A stretch of DNA of 64,000 nt from the NCBI GenBank assembly GCA_011009095.1, contig VTPC01001827.1, forward strand, positions 233,088-297,087. The letters run 5' to 3'. The position numbers were made by a program, and so were the translations under genes. Below, one piece after another: positions 24,157-35,570 of this stretch. Position 1 is the stretch's first letter, and each line of letters starts with the position of its first letter. This DNA comes from Ignelater luminosus (Eukaryota; Arthropoda; Insecta; Coleoptera; Elateridae). The notes under the pieces were generated by a model. The model ran no database searches. It was not told the origin of the DNA and worked only from the letters and a program-made list of their open reading frames with translations.

Positions 24157-24919
24157 CAGGGTGATTCTGAAATAAAGGGTATCCTTTTAATAGGTGATAA
24201 GTGAGGCTAAAAGAAGACAAAAAATGAAGAAACGAAGTGGCTCCGTGAAAGTTGAAAATTTTCACAATTTTCCGAAATATTAAATACTGAAGCCGTCTCT
24301 GGTTAGAAAAAGAAAAGTGTTTCTTGCATTGTCGCCTTAAAAAGTGAAAGTTAAGGAGATTTACGGTGTTTTTAAACCCTTGTAATGCAAGAACGAAAAT
24401 TTACCAGACATGCCTATTTTCTTGGAACTAATAGTGCAGCTGTAGTAGCACAATGAACAATAAATGCCATCATAAGCTACCCCCTGGACATTTTACAACT
24501 TTCCCTTCTTAAATCTGAAGTATGTCAGGGTTGTTGAAATTCGTTAAAACAGTAAAAAAATAATAACATAATTTATGCAACGAACAATTAGACTCCAGTC
24601 TCACAAGCAACATTTTAATCCCTTATTATTATTTAGTCACATGAATAGGAAACATTTTAAACGGCAATGGATTACACATACTACTTGAATGAAACATGCG
24701 TATGGAAGGTACTACTAACTATCACCTCTGTATTTAATTCAGTTTAATAAATTCAACCAATTTTTATTTATGTAGCATAATGCTCGTTGAAGTTTTTGGT
24801 TCTTCGGAAGTTTACAGAAAAAAATCACTAACAATAAAATTTTAATATTTTTCCGTTTGTAGGTTAAAAAGTAAAAGTTCCTACTGGTTATTTATGGCAT
24901 TGTAGAAACCAGATAGACT

Positions 24920-26795
24920 GCTGCTCAATGAATGCCACCGCAGGAAATTTAATTCTTCTATAGCTTGGAGTGGATTGATGGTTGGAGAGGATTGCACGCC
25001 GTGGTCCAGATGGTTGGATGTTCGTTGGAGCAGATGTTGTGTTATGTTATGGCTCGTACCGATGCTGGTGATGGTGTGGGGCGCCAAGCGCCAAGAAGCC
25101 AAGAAACCAACGTGCCAAAGGACACCCAACTGCCGCCGGTCAGGGGCGGCGTTGACTGATTTATGTAACGAGTTGAATTGGAGTGGCAGGACGCAACAAG
25201 AAAAACACGGTTCTCTCAGAACGGTGTTGGTGTTCGTGTAGTGTGTTGTGTAACAGTGTGTATGTGTTTGTGTAGTGGTGTGTGTGTCTAGATGTGATTA
25301 GTGTGCCGTGGACTGATGCTGTAGCTGTTCCGGCATTTGCCTTCACCGCTGGGGGAAACCACGGAAAACCCCGGCGAGAACAGAATGGAATGGCTCCTCG
25401 GCGGATCTGGAACAGACATAGGGAGCAGTACCTTTTGTTTGTTGTATTAGTGGGGGTAGTTGGGCGCAGAGGAGGGTGGGTTGGTGTATGATTCTGGAAG
25501 GTTATCTTAGTGCGATGGGGATATTTTCGAGCACATCCTCCAGGTCTGGGGTCAGAGTGGTGGCATTGACTAGATAGGTGGCAGGTGGGTATTTAAATTT
25601 GTGGGTGACATGGCGGGGCTGGTGTCCGGCCGGCGTGGCCAGGATGGCAAGTTGAGTTTCCCGGTTGAGTTCGATGGCTCGATGAACGTAGCGACCTTGG
25701 AGGGACTCGAGCCGCACGTCTATAGGGGGAATGCCGGCCCGGTTGCATACCTCCGCGGAGGGGTGCATGCGATCCAGGCCAAGCATCCCCCGACAGACCC
25801 GCCTCTCTTTCCGTCGAAGACTGTGTTTTTGGTAAGGTTTGAGGGCGCAGAAGCATGGGTGTCGAAAGTCTATGAGGGGCCTGACGAAAGTTTTGTATGT
25901 GTGGATAAGGGTCTTGGGGTGGCAACCCCGAAAGCTTCCGTGGAGCACTGAGAGAATGGAGGCGCGGTTCTGAACAGCGTCGAGACATCTGTGCAGTTCC
26001 GCGGTCCAGGTGAGAATACGGGTGAAGGTGCACCCTAGATATTGTATGGTAGGAGAGACTTGGAGGCGGGTGCCCCAGAGGTCGATTTGGATGGCTCCTT
26101 CTCGGAAGCGGGGGCTTTTTCCTTTGAATGGGTGGCGGAAAAGGATCGCCTGTGATTTTTGTGGGTTGGGTTTGAGTCGCCAGTCATTGGGTATTACTGG
26201 TGGGACAGCGATGAGTGGGGAGATTGCTCGGTTTTGGCGGATCCGCATGTGAATGAGTGGAGCTTGGTCGTTGTCGAAGCGGGGATCTTGTAGGATAGCG
26301 TGGACCTCGTTGAGTAGGTCGACGAAAATTTGGGACTGGCCTTGCGGATCCGAGATGGTTTGGCTATTATGTTGTAGGTGGGCTGGTCGGGTGGACTTTT
26401 TTTGGCCGGTGAGCGTTTTGAGTTTGCTCCAAAATCGGGTTCCGTCCCTGTGGTCAAGGCTGGAGCAGATGGCCGACCATCGCGCCTCCCGGAACCTGGT
26501 TGTAAGCAGGCGGACCAGCGCGTTGAGACGGTTCCATTCAGCCTTGACTGTCGGGTCTCGGGTGCGGACAAAGAGGCGGAGTGTAGCCTTCTTTTCCTTG
26601 ATGAGTTGGAGGATGTGTCGGGGGAGGGGAGGGCGGTCTATGTTGGTGGTGCGGGTGGGCACGGCGGCCTCCTGGATGATGCTGGTGAGGTTTTCTACGG
26701 TTTGGTCTATTTCGGGGATGGTGGAGAGGTTAGGGGAGGCTGGGAGGTGGGTGGTGACGTGATCTTGGAACAGTCGCCAGTTGGCTTTGTTCCAT
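24920..26795 (-). mobile_element. Jockey-like LINE insertion with 11-bp target duplication
   Basis: A 1.9 kb block, much richer in GC than its surroundings, is bracketed by the direct repeat ccagatagact (24909-24919 and 26796-26806), a clear target-site duplication. On the minus strand it begins near WNKANWRLFQDHV, so it is 5'-truncated, and its coding part ends at 25502. The remaining 580 bp are 3' UTR. No poly(A) tail is visible at the 3' edge (24920). The flanking sequence belongs to the surrounding TIR element. Confidence 0.85.
25502..26795 (-). pseudogene. LINE ORF2 remnant lacking the RT core, frame still open
   Basis: About 430 codons run without a stop; the ATG at 26851 lies in the flank. 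The first half matches the Jockey endonuclease-RT linker (RLFVRTRDPTVKAEWNRLN, TRFREARWSAICSSLDHRD, FWSKLKTLTGQ). After IRQNRAISPLI the sequence jumps to NDWRLKPNPQKSQAILFRH, a motif downstream of the RT palm. The RT fingers and palm, some 250 residues including YADD, are therefore missing in frame. The C-terminal part (YLGCTFTRILTW, VLHGSFRGCHPKTLI, YKTFVRPLIDF) is intact. It cannot encode a reverse transcriptase. Confidence 0.85.
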
Positions 26796-27050
26796 CCAGA
26801 TAGACTATTATACCCCTCACATAAATAGCAAGAGCTACCTGCCAATGACAAGGACAGTCAGTCAACCTCTATCGATTTTTGCTTAAGTAAAAGTATGAGA
26901 GCAGGACCGGCTTGACTTAGCGATTAAACTTCAATCGCATTTTTCTCGGAAACTATGCAATTTTTACCTACCGTTTTTTATCGCAAATGTATGTACTATC
27001 ACACTGCTATCCACCTTTAAGAGGATACCCTTTATTTCGGAATCACCCTG

Positions 27051-27779
27051 TATATATTTTACTGTTTCCTTTACAAACTAACACAATCTTTACGACAATC
27101 AAGTGGCAAAAGGGCAACTATTTGCTCATTATTTCCACATTTTGTCATCTTATTATTTTTGTGGAAAATACATTGTACAGTTAAGAATAACTCAATCCTA
27201 TTAAATAAGTTTTCAAATTTGATTTTTATTACAATTTAAACTTTTATACGTTAAACAAATATTGCTTGTCATCCTCATTATTAACACATTCTTTAGAGAG
27301 GCCAATTACATTATATTACAAATGATAACGATAAGGAAAACATAAACAAATTTATCAGTCTATTAAATTACAGGATAGTCATCATGACGCGTAATACATT
27401 TTCATACAAACAAAAACGTCTACATAATATTATGAAGCTTTTGTATTAATAAAAACAGATTTTAATTAAATTTATATCATTTATATACGTATTTCTCGCA
27501 GTCAACGCGTACCTAAAGGATTAAATCCGGTTTTATTCGTACATACATCGCCGATTAGTGGTCTGCAGATCTGTAGGAGTTCGCGTTTTATTTACGTCAA
27601 GGCCAAAACAGTGTCAAAGTCCAACAAATTGTAAACTTTGAAATTAGGATCAGAAGTATTCGACAGATATTTATGATATTTACCCATTTTTAGAGGTTGT
27701 TTTGTTACTATTCGAGTGGATTCCGTCCATTTAACATCACTATTTGATTTGTACCGGCCGTTAATTCATACCTCCAATC
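27051..27779. promoter_or_regulatory. 5' flank of copy C
   Basis: AT-rich DNA between the TIR element and copy C; it should carry the copy C promoter and 5' UTR. 27560-27620 is less AT-rich and may mark the promoter. No classical core element is clear. Confidence 0.3.
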
Positions 27780-30410
27780 ATGTCCAGTTTACAGCAAGTA
27801 AGTCAACATTTTTTTTTATAATAATATCCAAATATTTTATGTTTGCTTAATAAATTTAGATAATAAGAACAGCAGTTAGGCCAGCCGTTAGAGCCTTATC
27901 TACATCTGCAAAACCAAAAAGTGAAGAGCAAAACGCATCATCAAACGGTTTTTGTTTCGGTAAAATACTTTATAAAATATTTTTTTTAAATAAATGAAAA
28001 ATATATTCTCTTTTTAGAACTTAATGAGACCCAAAAAGAAATTCAGTCGTTAGCACGTAAATTTGGAAGGGAAGAAATTATGCCAGTAGCTGCTCAGTAT
28101 GATAAAAGTGGAGAATTTCCTTGGCCCATATTTAAGAAAGCTTGGTCGCTTGGCCTTGTAAATGGACACATACCGGCACATTGCGGTAACTATATTATTA
28201 ATGATCTAAATTTTTTTTGCAATTTTAGATTGATTCAGTTCTTATAAATGACTGACTAATCAAATGGTAGTTCAATTCGCAAATTTGATTAACTGCATTA
28301 AACATTTTAATTCATTATTCCTGTTTCAGGTGGCCTTGAACAAGGTGTATTTGATGGTTGTTTAGTCGTCGAAGAATTGGCATATGCTTGTAGCGGAATT
28401 CAGGTTGCTATAGAAGGAACCAGTTTAGGAGTATGTGATACACACATAAATTTGCAACTTTTAAATTAAAATACATTTATTTTTAATTTTAGCAAACGCC
28501 AGTTGTTATAGCTGGAACTAAAGAACAGCAAAAGAAATACCTTGGAAGACTCATTGAAGAACCTTTAATTGCAGTGAGTATGAACACCATATAAAAATGA
28601 ATAGAATTGAATAGGAAAACGCTTTTAAATGCCAGACAAATTCTACAAGATCATTAAAACGTAATTTTGATTATGATTTTGCCAGAAAGAAATGATGTTT
28701 TCACGCGCAGATTTACATTAGAGTAGACTAGAAAAAGAAACAGAAAATAATATTCAAGTAGAAACAAAAAAAAATTCTCAAAATAAACTTGAAACCTTGA
28801 TTGCATTATTCACAAAATTTTAAAAACAGTTAGGGAAATTTTATTTTGATTACCTAGTACTTTAAAATATTTACAAAGTTGGCAACACATTTGGTAATAT
28901 TACATTTTTAAGTGGAAATTGCCAACATAAAATTTGAAAGAAGCTTTTGGTAAAACGGAACTGTTCCATTTTCTTACTAAAGTAAAATGATATATTTATA
29001 AATCTTACATAAAGTTTCTGAAAAGAAAAATAGAAAACAAATTAAATAAAGATTTTACATACTGACATAACCTCAAAAAGCAATAGCAAATTGGTGAGGG
29101 TTATGTCAAACGACGTCACACCAATCACAATAACGTTTGCTGTCACGTGATTTCTATGTCAGATTTTTGTTTTGGTTATAGGTTAAGTACATTGTCACAC
29201 GTTTAAAAGAATTTTATTTACAAATTTAATGTTTGTACAGGTGATCGTAGCAAAACCGTCAATATAGAACTGATAATAGCACAAACTGCAGTTATTTACT
29301 CAATTTCTTTATTTTTCAAAAGCGTTGTTTTCCAGGGAATGAAGGGGAGGTTTTTAAAAAATATCTTTTTAATTTAATGCATAAATAAAAATTAATCCTG
29401 AATATTTCCAAAATAATATTTACTTTTGTCTAGGCATACTGTGTATCTGAACCAGGTGCAGGTTCAGATGTAAACGGAGTCAAAACCAAAGCAGTTAAAA
29501 AAGGAGATGAATGGATTCTTAATGGACAAAAGATGTGGATTACAGGAGGCGGTGTAGCTAATTGGTAAAACCTAATTGCTTTCCAAATATTACAACAATC
29601 GAATAAATTCAATATTTTTAGGTATTTTGTTTTGGCTCGCACCAATCCTGATCCTAAAGCACCTGCAAGCAAGGCATTTACAGGGTTTATTGTTGAAAAA
29701 GACTGGCCTGGAGTTGTACCTGGAAGAAAGGTTTGTTCTTTACAAGCTTTTTACTTGAAATGAAATTAATCGTTTCTTTTTTAAATTTTAATAGGAAATG
29801 AATATGGGTCAACGTGCTTCTGATACTCGTGGTATAACATTTGAGGACGTAAGGATACCTAAAGAAAATGTTCTTCTAGGCGAAGGAGCAGGATTTAAGA
29901 TTGCTATGGGCGCATTTGACAAAACAAGACCACCTGTAAGTAACACTAAAATAATTGTGTTTCACAAGTTTGAAATGATTCTTACAGGTTGGTGCTGGTG
30001 CCACCGGTGTAGCACAACGCTGTCTTGATGAAGCATCAAAATATGCACTTGAACGTAAAACATTCGGTGTACCGATAGCGCAACATCAAGCAGTTGCATT
30101 TATGTTAGCTGACATGGCTATTGGAGTTGAAACAGCCCGTCTAGCATGGATGAAATCAGCATGGGAGGTTGATAATGGCAAACGCAATACATATATGGCA
30201 TCAATTGCAAAATGTCATGCTGGTGATATTGCAAATAAATGCGCATCAGATGCCGTACAAATATTTGGTGGTGCAGGATTTAATAGTGAATATCCTGTGG
30301 AAAAATTAATGAGAGATGCCAAAATTTATCAAATTTACGAAGGTACTGCACAAATTCAAAGACTTATAATTTCACGTGAAATAGTTGAAAAAGCAAAGGC
30401 TGGAAATTAA
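27780..30410 (+). CDS. ACADM: medium-chain acyl-CoA dehydrogenase, copy C
   Basis: Complete paralogue of copies A and B. Nine exons: 27780-27797, 27860-27959, 28018-28185, 28330-28430, 28493-28573, 29434-29564, 29622-29730, 29795-29935, 29988-30410. They join in frame to 423 residues. Exons 3-9 match copy A exactly in length (168, 101, 81, 131, 109, 141, 423). The presequence is Arg/Ser-rich ([16 protein letters not shown]). Signatures: [39 protein letters not shown] and [10 protein letters not shown] with the catalytic Glu. The pocket stretch IQVAIEG keeps human Gln95 and Glu99 but has Val for Thr96. MWITNGG has become MWITGGG, unlike copy A. Intron 5 (860 bp) holds a dispersed repeat. The gene ends 317 bp from the convergent zinc-finger gene. 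Confidence 0.96.
28805..29155 (+). repeat. dispersed repeat, copy 1
   Basis: Lies in intron 5 of acyl-CoA dehydrogenase copy C. It aligns by eye in the same orientation with 60047-60513. Shared landmarks are ttcacaaaatttnaaaaac, agggaaattt, tataaatctt, gacatact-acataacct and gacgtcacaccaatcaca, then an aacgtttgc block. No coding potential and no clear terminal repeats; a SINE or MITE relic is possible. Confidence 0.6.
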
Positions 30411-30491
30411 GTATTAATGTGTATATGTATATCATTCTTCAGTAATAGCTGTTAAGTTATCTTAATGTGATTTTATGTAATTTTGTATCAT

Positions 30492-30497
30492 ATTAAA
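30492..30497 (+). terminator. poly(A) signal of copy C
   Basis: ATTAAA variant signal 82 bases after the copy C stop codon. It is the best candidate before the convergent zinc-finger gene. Confidence 0.4.
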
Positions 30498-30727
30498 ATA
30501 TTTTTAAGAACAGTTTTATTTTTATACTGATTGTATATTCTCAATCATTTTTAAGAACAACTAAGAAAATCACTAATTTATCTAATTACACTAGTACCAC
30601 CTATTCTTTAGTCTCATCATGATTAAAATAGAATTCTTTCATTAAATCCAACTGTTACAAATGAAAAAATAAAAAAAAAATTAAAAACATTTTTAAAGTC
30701 ACTATAACTCTAGATAGTACACAAAAA

Positions 30728-31615
30728 TTAACATACGTTCTTTCTAGTTTCTTCTACAACTGTATGTTTTCCTCTGAAATGAATTAGCATATGACTTTGC
30801 AAATAGCGTTCCTCTGTACACTTGTAACTACATATTGTACACGTAAACTGTTTTTCATTACCATGTACTTGCATATAATGTGTTTTTAAATTACTTCTCA
30901 CTGTAGATTTATAAATACATATTTGACATTGAAAAGGTTTTACACCATTATGAAGCAACATGTGTGTCTTTAAACTAGATTTCACTGTACACTTATAACT
31001 ACACAGAGTACATTCGAAAGGTTTCTCTCCACTATGAATTAGCATATGCGTTTCTAAATTACCTTTCTGCGTGCTTTTATATTCACATAGCTTGCACTCA
31101 AAAGGTTTTTTACCACTATGAATTAGCATGTGCTTCTTTAGATTGCTTTTTTTAGTACATTTATAATTACAACTTTTACATTCAAAGGGTTTGTCGCCAC
31201 TATGTATTAGCATATGTTTATTCAGGTTGCTTTTCAATGTAAATTTATAGCCACACGTTTCACATTCAAAAGGCTTTTCTCCACTATGAATCCGTAAATG
31301 CTTCTTTAAACTAGATTTTACTTTAAATTGCTTACTGCATGTATTACATTCAAATGATTTCGTTTTCTGAAACTTCACTTCCATATTTCTGTGGACTTCG
31401 TTAATATCTTCCATTTTTAGATCGATTTGGTCTTCATTAATGTTTTCTATCTTTATATCGATTTCATGTTCAAGATCTTCTGTAGAGTTTTTAAAAATTG
31501 TACTTAGTTTTGGAGAAGAGTAAGTATCATGAATATCATCATCATCTGATGGAGAATACTGTTCGTGCTTGACAAACATCAAATATGGGCTCGCAGAATC
31601 TTTACCATCTTCCAT
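30728..31615 (-). CDS. C2H2 zinc-finger protein, 7 fingers (ZNF-a)
   Basis: A single coding exon of 295 residues with the ATG at 31615. Residues 1-85 are acidic: MEDGKDSASPYLMFVKHEQYSPSD... They carry short repeats of the form DLKMEDINE and IKIENINEDQ. Seven C2H2 fingers follow with TGEKP-type linkers mostly written HSGEKPFEC; finger 6 has an extra residue between its histidines. The protein is predicted to be a nuclear DNA-binding regulator; its target is unknown. The VKHE, IKIE and LKME tetrapeptides fit the sumoylation consensus. The N-terminal block and about 16 bases before the ATG match ZNF-d at 42675, so the two are duplicates. There is no ZAD or BTB domain. Confidence 0.9.
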   Translation of the reverse strand: MEDGKDSASPYLMFVKHEQYSPSDDDDIHDTYSSPKLSTIFKNSTEDLEHEIDIKIENINEDQIDLKMEDINEVHRNMEVKFQKTKSFECNTCSKQFKVKSSLKKHLRIHSGEKPFECETCGYKFTLKSNLNKHMLIHSGDKPFECKSCNYKCTKKSNLKKHMLIHSGKKPFECKLCEYKSTQKGNLETHMLIHSGEKPFECTLCSYKCTVKSSLKTHMLLHNGVKPFQCQICIYKSTVRSNLKTHYMQVHGNEKQFTCTICSYKCTEERYLQSHMLIHFRGKHTVVEETRKNVC

Positions 31616-33499
31616 TATCAAACCATTAATTAGCTTATTTGGTTACTGTTCAAATTGATCTTATTTAGCAAATTTTTGTCAGACTAAAAGCAATTAGAAT
31701 GTTAAAAGAAAAGGTTAATAAATATACACCATCAAAATTATTACGTTTTATAGGTTCCGGTCGGTTTGCAGAAGACAACACAGAACATGTAAAGGTGATG
31801 CGCACCCGGGAGTTGAATTGTTGCTAGTGGAGTGAATGATCACGTGATACATAGAGTAAATAGAGTTTATCAAAATAAAAGAACGAACCGATGTATCATC
31901 TGGAGTCGTACAGTGTAAACAAATAAAGTTGTAAATGTAACCTCTACAACAATTTTAATTAATTTAGATTTCAATCAGACTGCTGTGTTACAAAATTAAA
32001 GTATGTACGTATGTATATTTATTTAATTAGCAAAGTTGCAACAATCGAGAATTGAGGTTATAATACAAATTTTGTTTTTTGTTTCTTCTGCGCAAGGTTG
32101 CCAAATGAAAATAAAATTTGTCCGCATACTAATTTATTCAAATTTCTAACGTTTCTCTACAAACTTATTGCTTAGACGAATTCAGATGTATTTTCATAAT
32201 TATTGTAAAGAAATTAAACAGCAATAGAAAGAAGTATGGGAGAAATATTGTGTTGGAGCACCCCAAGTTTAAAGAACAACATAAACGAACGTACCTCTAG
32301 TGTAATATCCGTGTTCAAAAGTCTAACATGTGCGATAGTGTACATTGCGTTGTGTTCGAAAACTACGGTCTGAAGTTGGCATCTATACTGATCGGTTTTT
32401 GCAAAAGTGCAGTATACGTGCAACAGTGTACGTAAATTGAAAGATTCACTTGGGAATATTTATGTTTTTAAAAGAAATAGATTACGTTTAAGTAAGTAAA
32501 TAAGACACATCACTTTATATGATACGTATTACGGCAACCGCAGACACCTTCTACAAAAAAAGCTCGCAAAGACAACGTCTCAAAGACCGGCAATCCTACA
32601 CCAGACGTACTTCTCCACCAAAGTGTATTTATTCCGCCCCTTATGGTCACAAGACGCCGGCGACCAAATCTAGCTCCAATCATCACACCAAGGTAGAAAA
32701 TGAGTACAGCTACACGTAACTGATCTGCTTGGATATCACCATGTAATTACTTCGATTCAGAGCTGGAGAAGTGTAAGACACCTACAAGAATTTTTTGTTT
32801 TAGGAAAATAATAACCAAGACAGAACGAGAAGTCAGCTTGAATTCATTTACGGCATGGTAAAATATTGACACCAAAGAAAACAAATTTTCCAGTTCCCTG
32901 ACTTCCCCTAAGATTCTTGTTAAGTTCCTAAATTCTCTGATTTTTACAGATTTTCAGATTTTTGACTACTCTGGTCATAGCTTGAACTCTAGTAACTTCT
33001 GCACTTTAGCATTTGCAAACGAAAACGCTTTGATAAATATTAGTATCGTGAAAGTATGTTTCGCCATCACATTTCTTCTAATGGAGGCAGCATATCATCT
33101 TGGGTTGACTATCAACAAGAATATCTATTGAGACCAGTGGAATTTATTTAGGCAAAACCCAATAATGTGTAAGTTGAAATCGGAACTAAAGGTTTGATTT
33201 TTGAATGACAGAATATTAGATGATAATTGACAAATAAATTGTTCTTAGAGATTTTAAGTATCTCGTTGCAGAAAGTAGGAAATTGCTGGATTTTTTGTGA
33301 TTCATTGTCAATTTGTTTAATTGCAAAATAACGTTACATACAGTTGCATATCGTCCTTTGTAAAAGCATGGAAACTAATCTCTAAATCAATCATTATATT
33401 TACAAAATATGAAACTGATCTTATTAATGCAACATGTTGAAATGATGTGGGTTCATACTAGTTCTAAACACTAAAGGTAATTTATTAGTTTAATGAATT
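31616..33499. other. 5' flank of ZNF-a and intergenic DNA
   Basis: 31616-32450 should contain the ZNF-a promoter and any 5' UTR exon. No further coding exon is evident. 32460-33499 is ordinary AT-rich sequence; the short open frame at 32519-32719 has no recognisable domain. Confidence 0.35.
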
Positions 33500-35570
33500 T
33501 ACATCCATTGTTTCGCTTGTATACAACTCTTGGATTCGGACGAGACAAGGACCGACCGATAGGTCAGCTTTAGGTGAGTCGTCGTCTGATGGTTTTTCAC
33601 TGAATGTCAAATAAATTTGAAAAGAAGCAAATACCCTGTGCGCGCGAAGCAAACGGTGATATCTAGCGGCGAAAATGAGCAAAATCGATTGAGGTCTTAT
33701 GTGCAGGCCTAGCGATCTGGGACCAAGCACACTGTGATGTAGAGCCTCCAAGGAATGTTTTACTCTAAACAGTTTTGGGTTCAGGCCCGTAGGCATTTGG
33801 AACTCCGGTCGGGTGCCTTCATCTGTGTTTGATGCCGCTCGAGTCGGTTTTCCACTTCCAACTTTTACTCCATCACGCACAATGAATCCGACGCACCACG
33901 CCACGGCGAACGCTCTCGCAGTAAAAGTTCCTAACACTGCAACGGCACATCGAAACGAAAGCTGGAAAGCCAAGTTGGAATCTCTGGATTTAGGGGACAA
34001 CTTTTTGTGGATGATGACTAAAGTACGGCGTAACAGGAAGTCTTCGATTTCCCCAATTCACGTCGAACAGGACTTAACATATTCCGACGATCAGAAGGTT
34101 AAGACCTTCGCCGACAACCTAGTGCGACAATGCTCGCCCAATTACGCCAACACTGACGTCCAACACATTGGCCGAATTAACAGAAATGTGAGGATAACGC
34201 GAAGGGATCATGATGGAGAAGCTTTGGAAGCTAATCAAGGCCACCCAGTTCAAGAAAGCTCCGAGTCCAGACGGCATCAGTAACAAGGTAATCAAGGCTT
34301 TTTCGAACAAGGCATCGTAACCTTAACTGAGATAATCAACGCCATTCTGCGGATGCACCACTTTCCACAGCAATGGAAATGCGCGGACGTCATAGTCCTC
34401 CAAAAGCCGGGCCAGGGGCCGTCTTTTCTGAAAAACTACAGGTCGAACAGTCTTCTGCCTGTGGTGGAAAAGATAGCCGAAAGCATCGCACTGAAGAAAC
34501 TTCGACAGGCGTTGGATGAAGGCAACGTCCACCAGGACGAGTAGTTCGGCTTCCGGGTCGGACACTCCACCGTTCACCAGATCCTGTGAGTTGTGCAACA
34601 CGTCACAAACGCTTGTAACAAGCAGCAGTAGATCGGTGCGATCTTCCTAGATGTGTCTAAAGCCTTCGACAAAGATGCTGGATGCAAACATTCCATACGC
34701 GCTCGTTCAGATGGTCGCGTCCTACCTCCAGGGCCGGCGCTTCCGTACAAAACTAAACGGTTCCAGATCGTCGCTGAGGACGCTTACCGGGGCGTGCTCC
34801 AAAATTCGCTCCTCTCCCCGATGCTCTTCAGCATCTACGTGCAAGACCTCGCGATGACGCTCCATACGAAGCTCGCTTTGAACGCGGACGAACTGCCCTG
34901 CTGGCCAGCTCGCCATCGAAGAGTCCGAGAACTGGTTTTGACCCTGGTGGATGGAAGTCAACTCCAACAGTCCAGCTATATCCATTGCTTAACCGGCGAA
35001 GCAAGCTCTCCTCCGAAAACAAGCGGAGGTTATACAAGGCGATCGTCCGTCCGACTTTGATGTGCACAGTCTACGGTCTGGTGGTACGAAGCGACCACAC
35101 ATGTAGGAAAACTTCAGGTCGTCCAGAAAAACAAGGTCCTAAGGAAGGCATTCGACGCGCCCTGGTACGTTTGTAACGATCAGTTGTATGAAGACGTCGG
35201 GTTAGCCGCAAAGCGAACATCATGAAGGAGTACAACTTGGTCGCGGGTAATACCAATCCTCTTATCAGTGCGTTGGGAGAGTATAACGAGACCGATCGCC
35301 ACCGTCACAAGCGCCCTCAAATGATACTGTTCCCGTGAGCTAGTGGAGTCGCCACGTTTCCAACACGGCAACACAATTACTAAACTTTCTTGCGGTTAAA
35401 TTTGAGAACTTGAGATGACGAAGGTGAGAGACTTTGCCTAGGTACTCCATAAGAGCCACGATGTTCATCGTTCAGACTCGCTCTTTTGCATATCAGCTTC
35501 TACCACTACTATACCTTCTCACCCTCTGAGAAAGCTAAGACCTCTACACCCTAACCTAACCTGCAACTTT
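33500..35570 (+). mobile_element. Jockey-clade LINE, degraded
   Basis: This block is GC-richer than its surroundings. The plus strand, in shifting frames, carries HRNESWKAKLESLDLGDNF (about 33950), the Jockey endonuclease-RT linker. RT motifs follow: KAPSPDGISNKVIKAF (about 34255), HHFPQQWKCADVIVLQKPG and NYRSNSLLPVVEKIAE (about 34430), FGFRVGHSTVHQ (about 34546) and IFLDVSKAFDK (about 34641). The tail includes SSENKRRLYKAIVRPTLM (about 35002). Many stops and frameshifts mark it as old. No full ORF remains. The 5' part is missing and the exact ends are uncertain. Confidence 0.85.

Larger units (their letters stand above)
24157..27050. mobile_element. non-autonomous TIR element, Tc1/mariner-like, with a LINE inside
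   Basis: The left end (cagggtgattctgaaataaa at 24157) matches the inverted right end (cagggtgattccgaaataaa ending at 27050) over about 38 bp with a few mismatches. Both ends abut TA (24155-24156, 27051-27052), as in the Tc1/mariner superfamily. Without the nested LINE and one copy of its target duplication the element is about 1.0 kb. No transposase frame is seen in the remaining sequence. Confidence 0.8.

Noticed and set aside
25593-26803. Long frames on the plus strand and a second minus frame across the LINE
   Set aside because: They are shadows of the GC-rich LINE coding frame on the minus strand; they lack domains.
33485-34000. 171-codon minus-strand frame
   Set aside because: Antisense to the Jockey LINE linker; GC-rich sequence keeps it open by chance.
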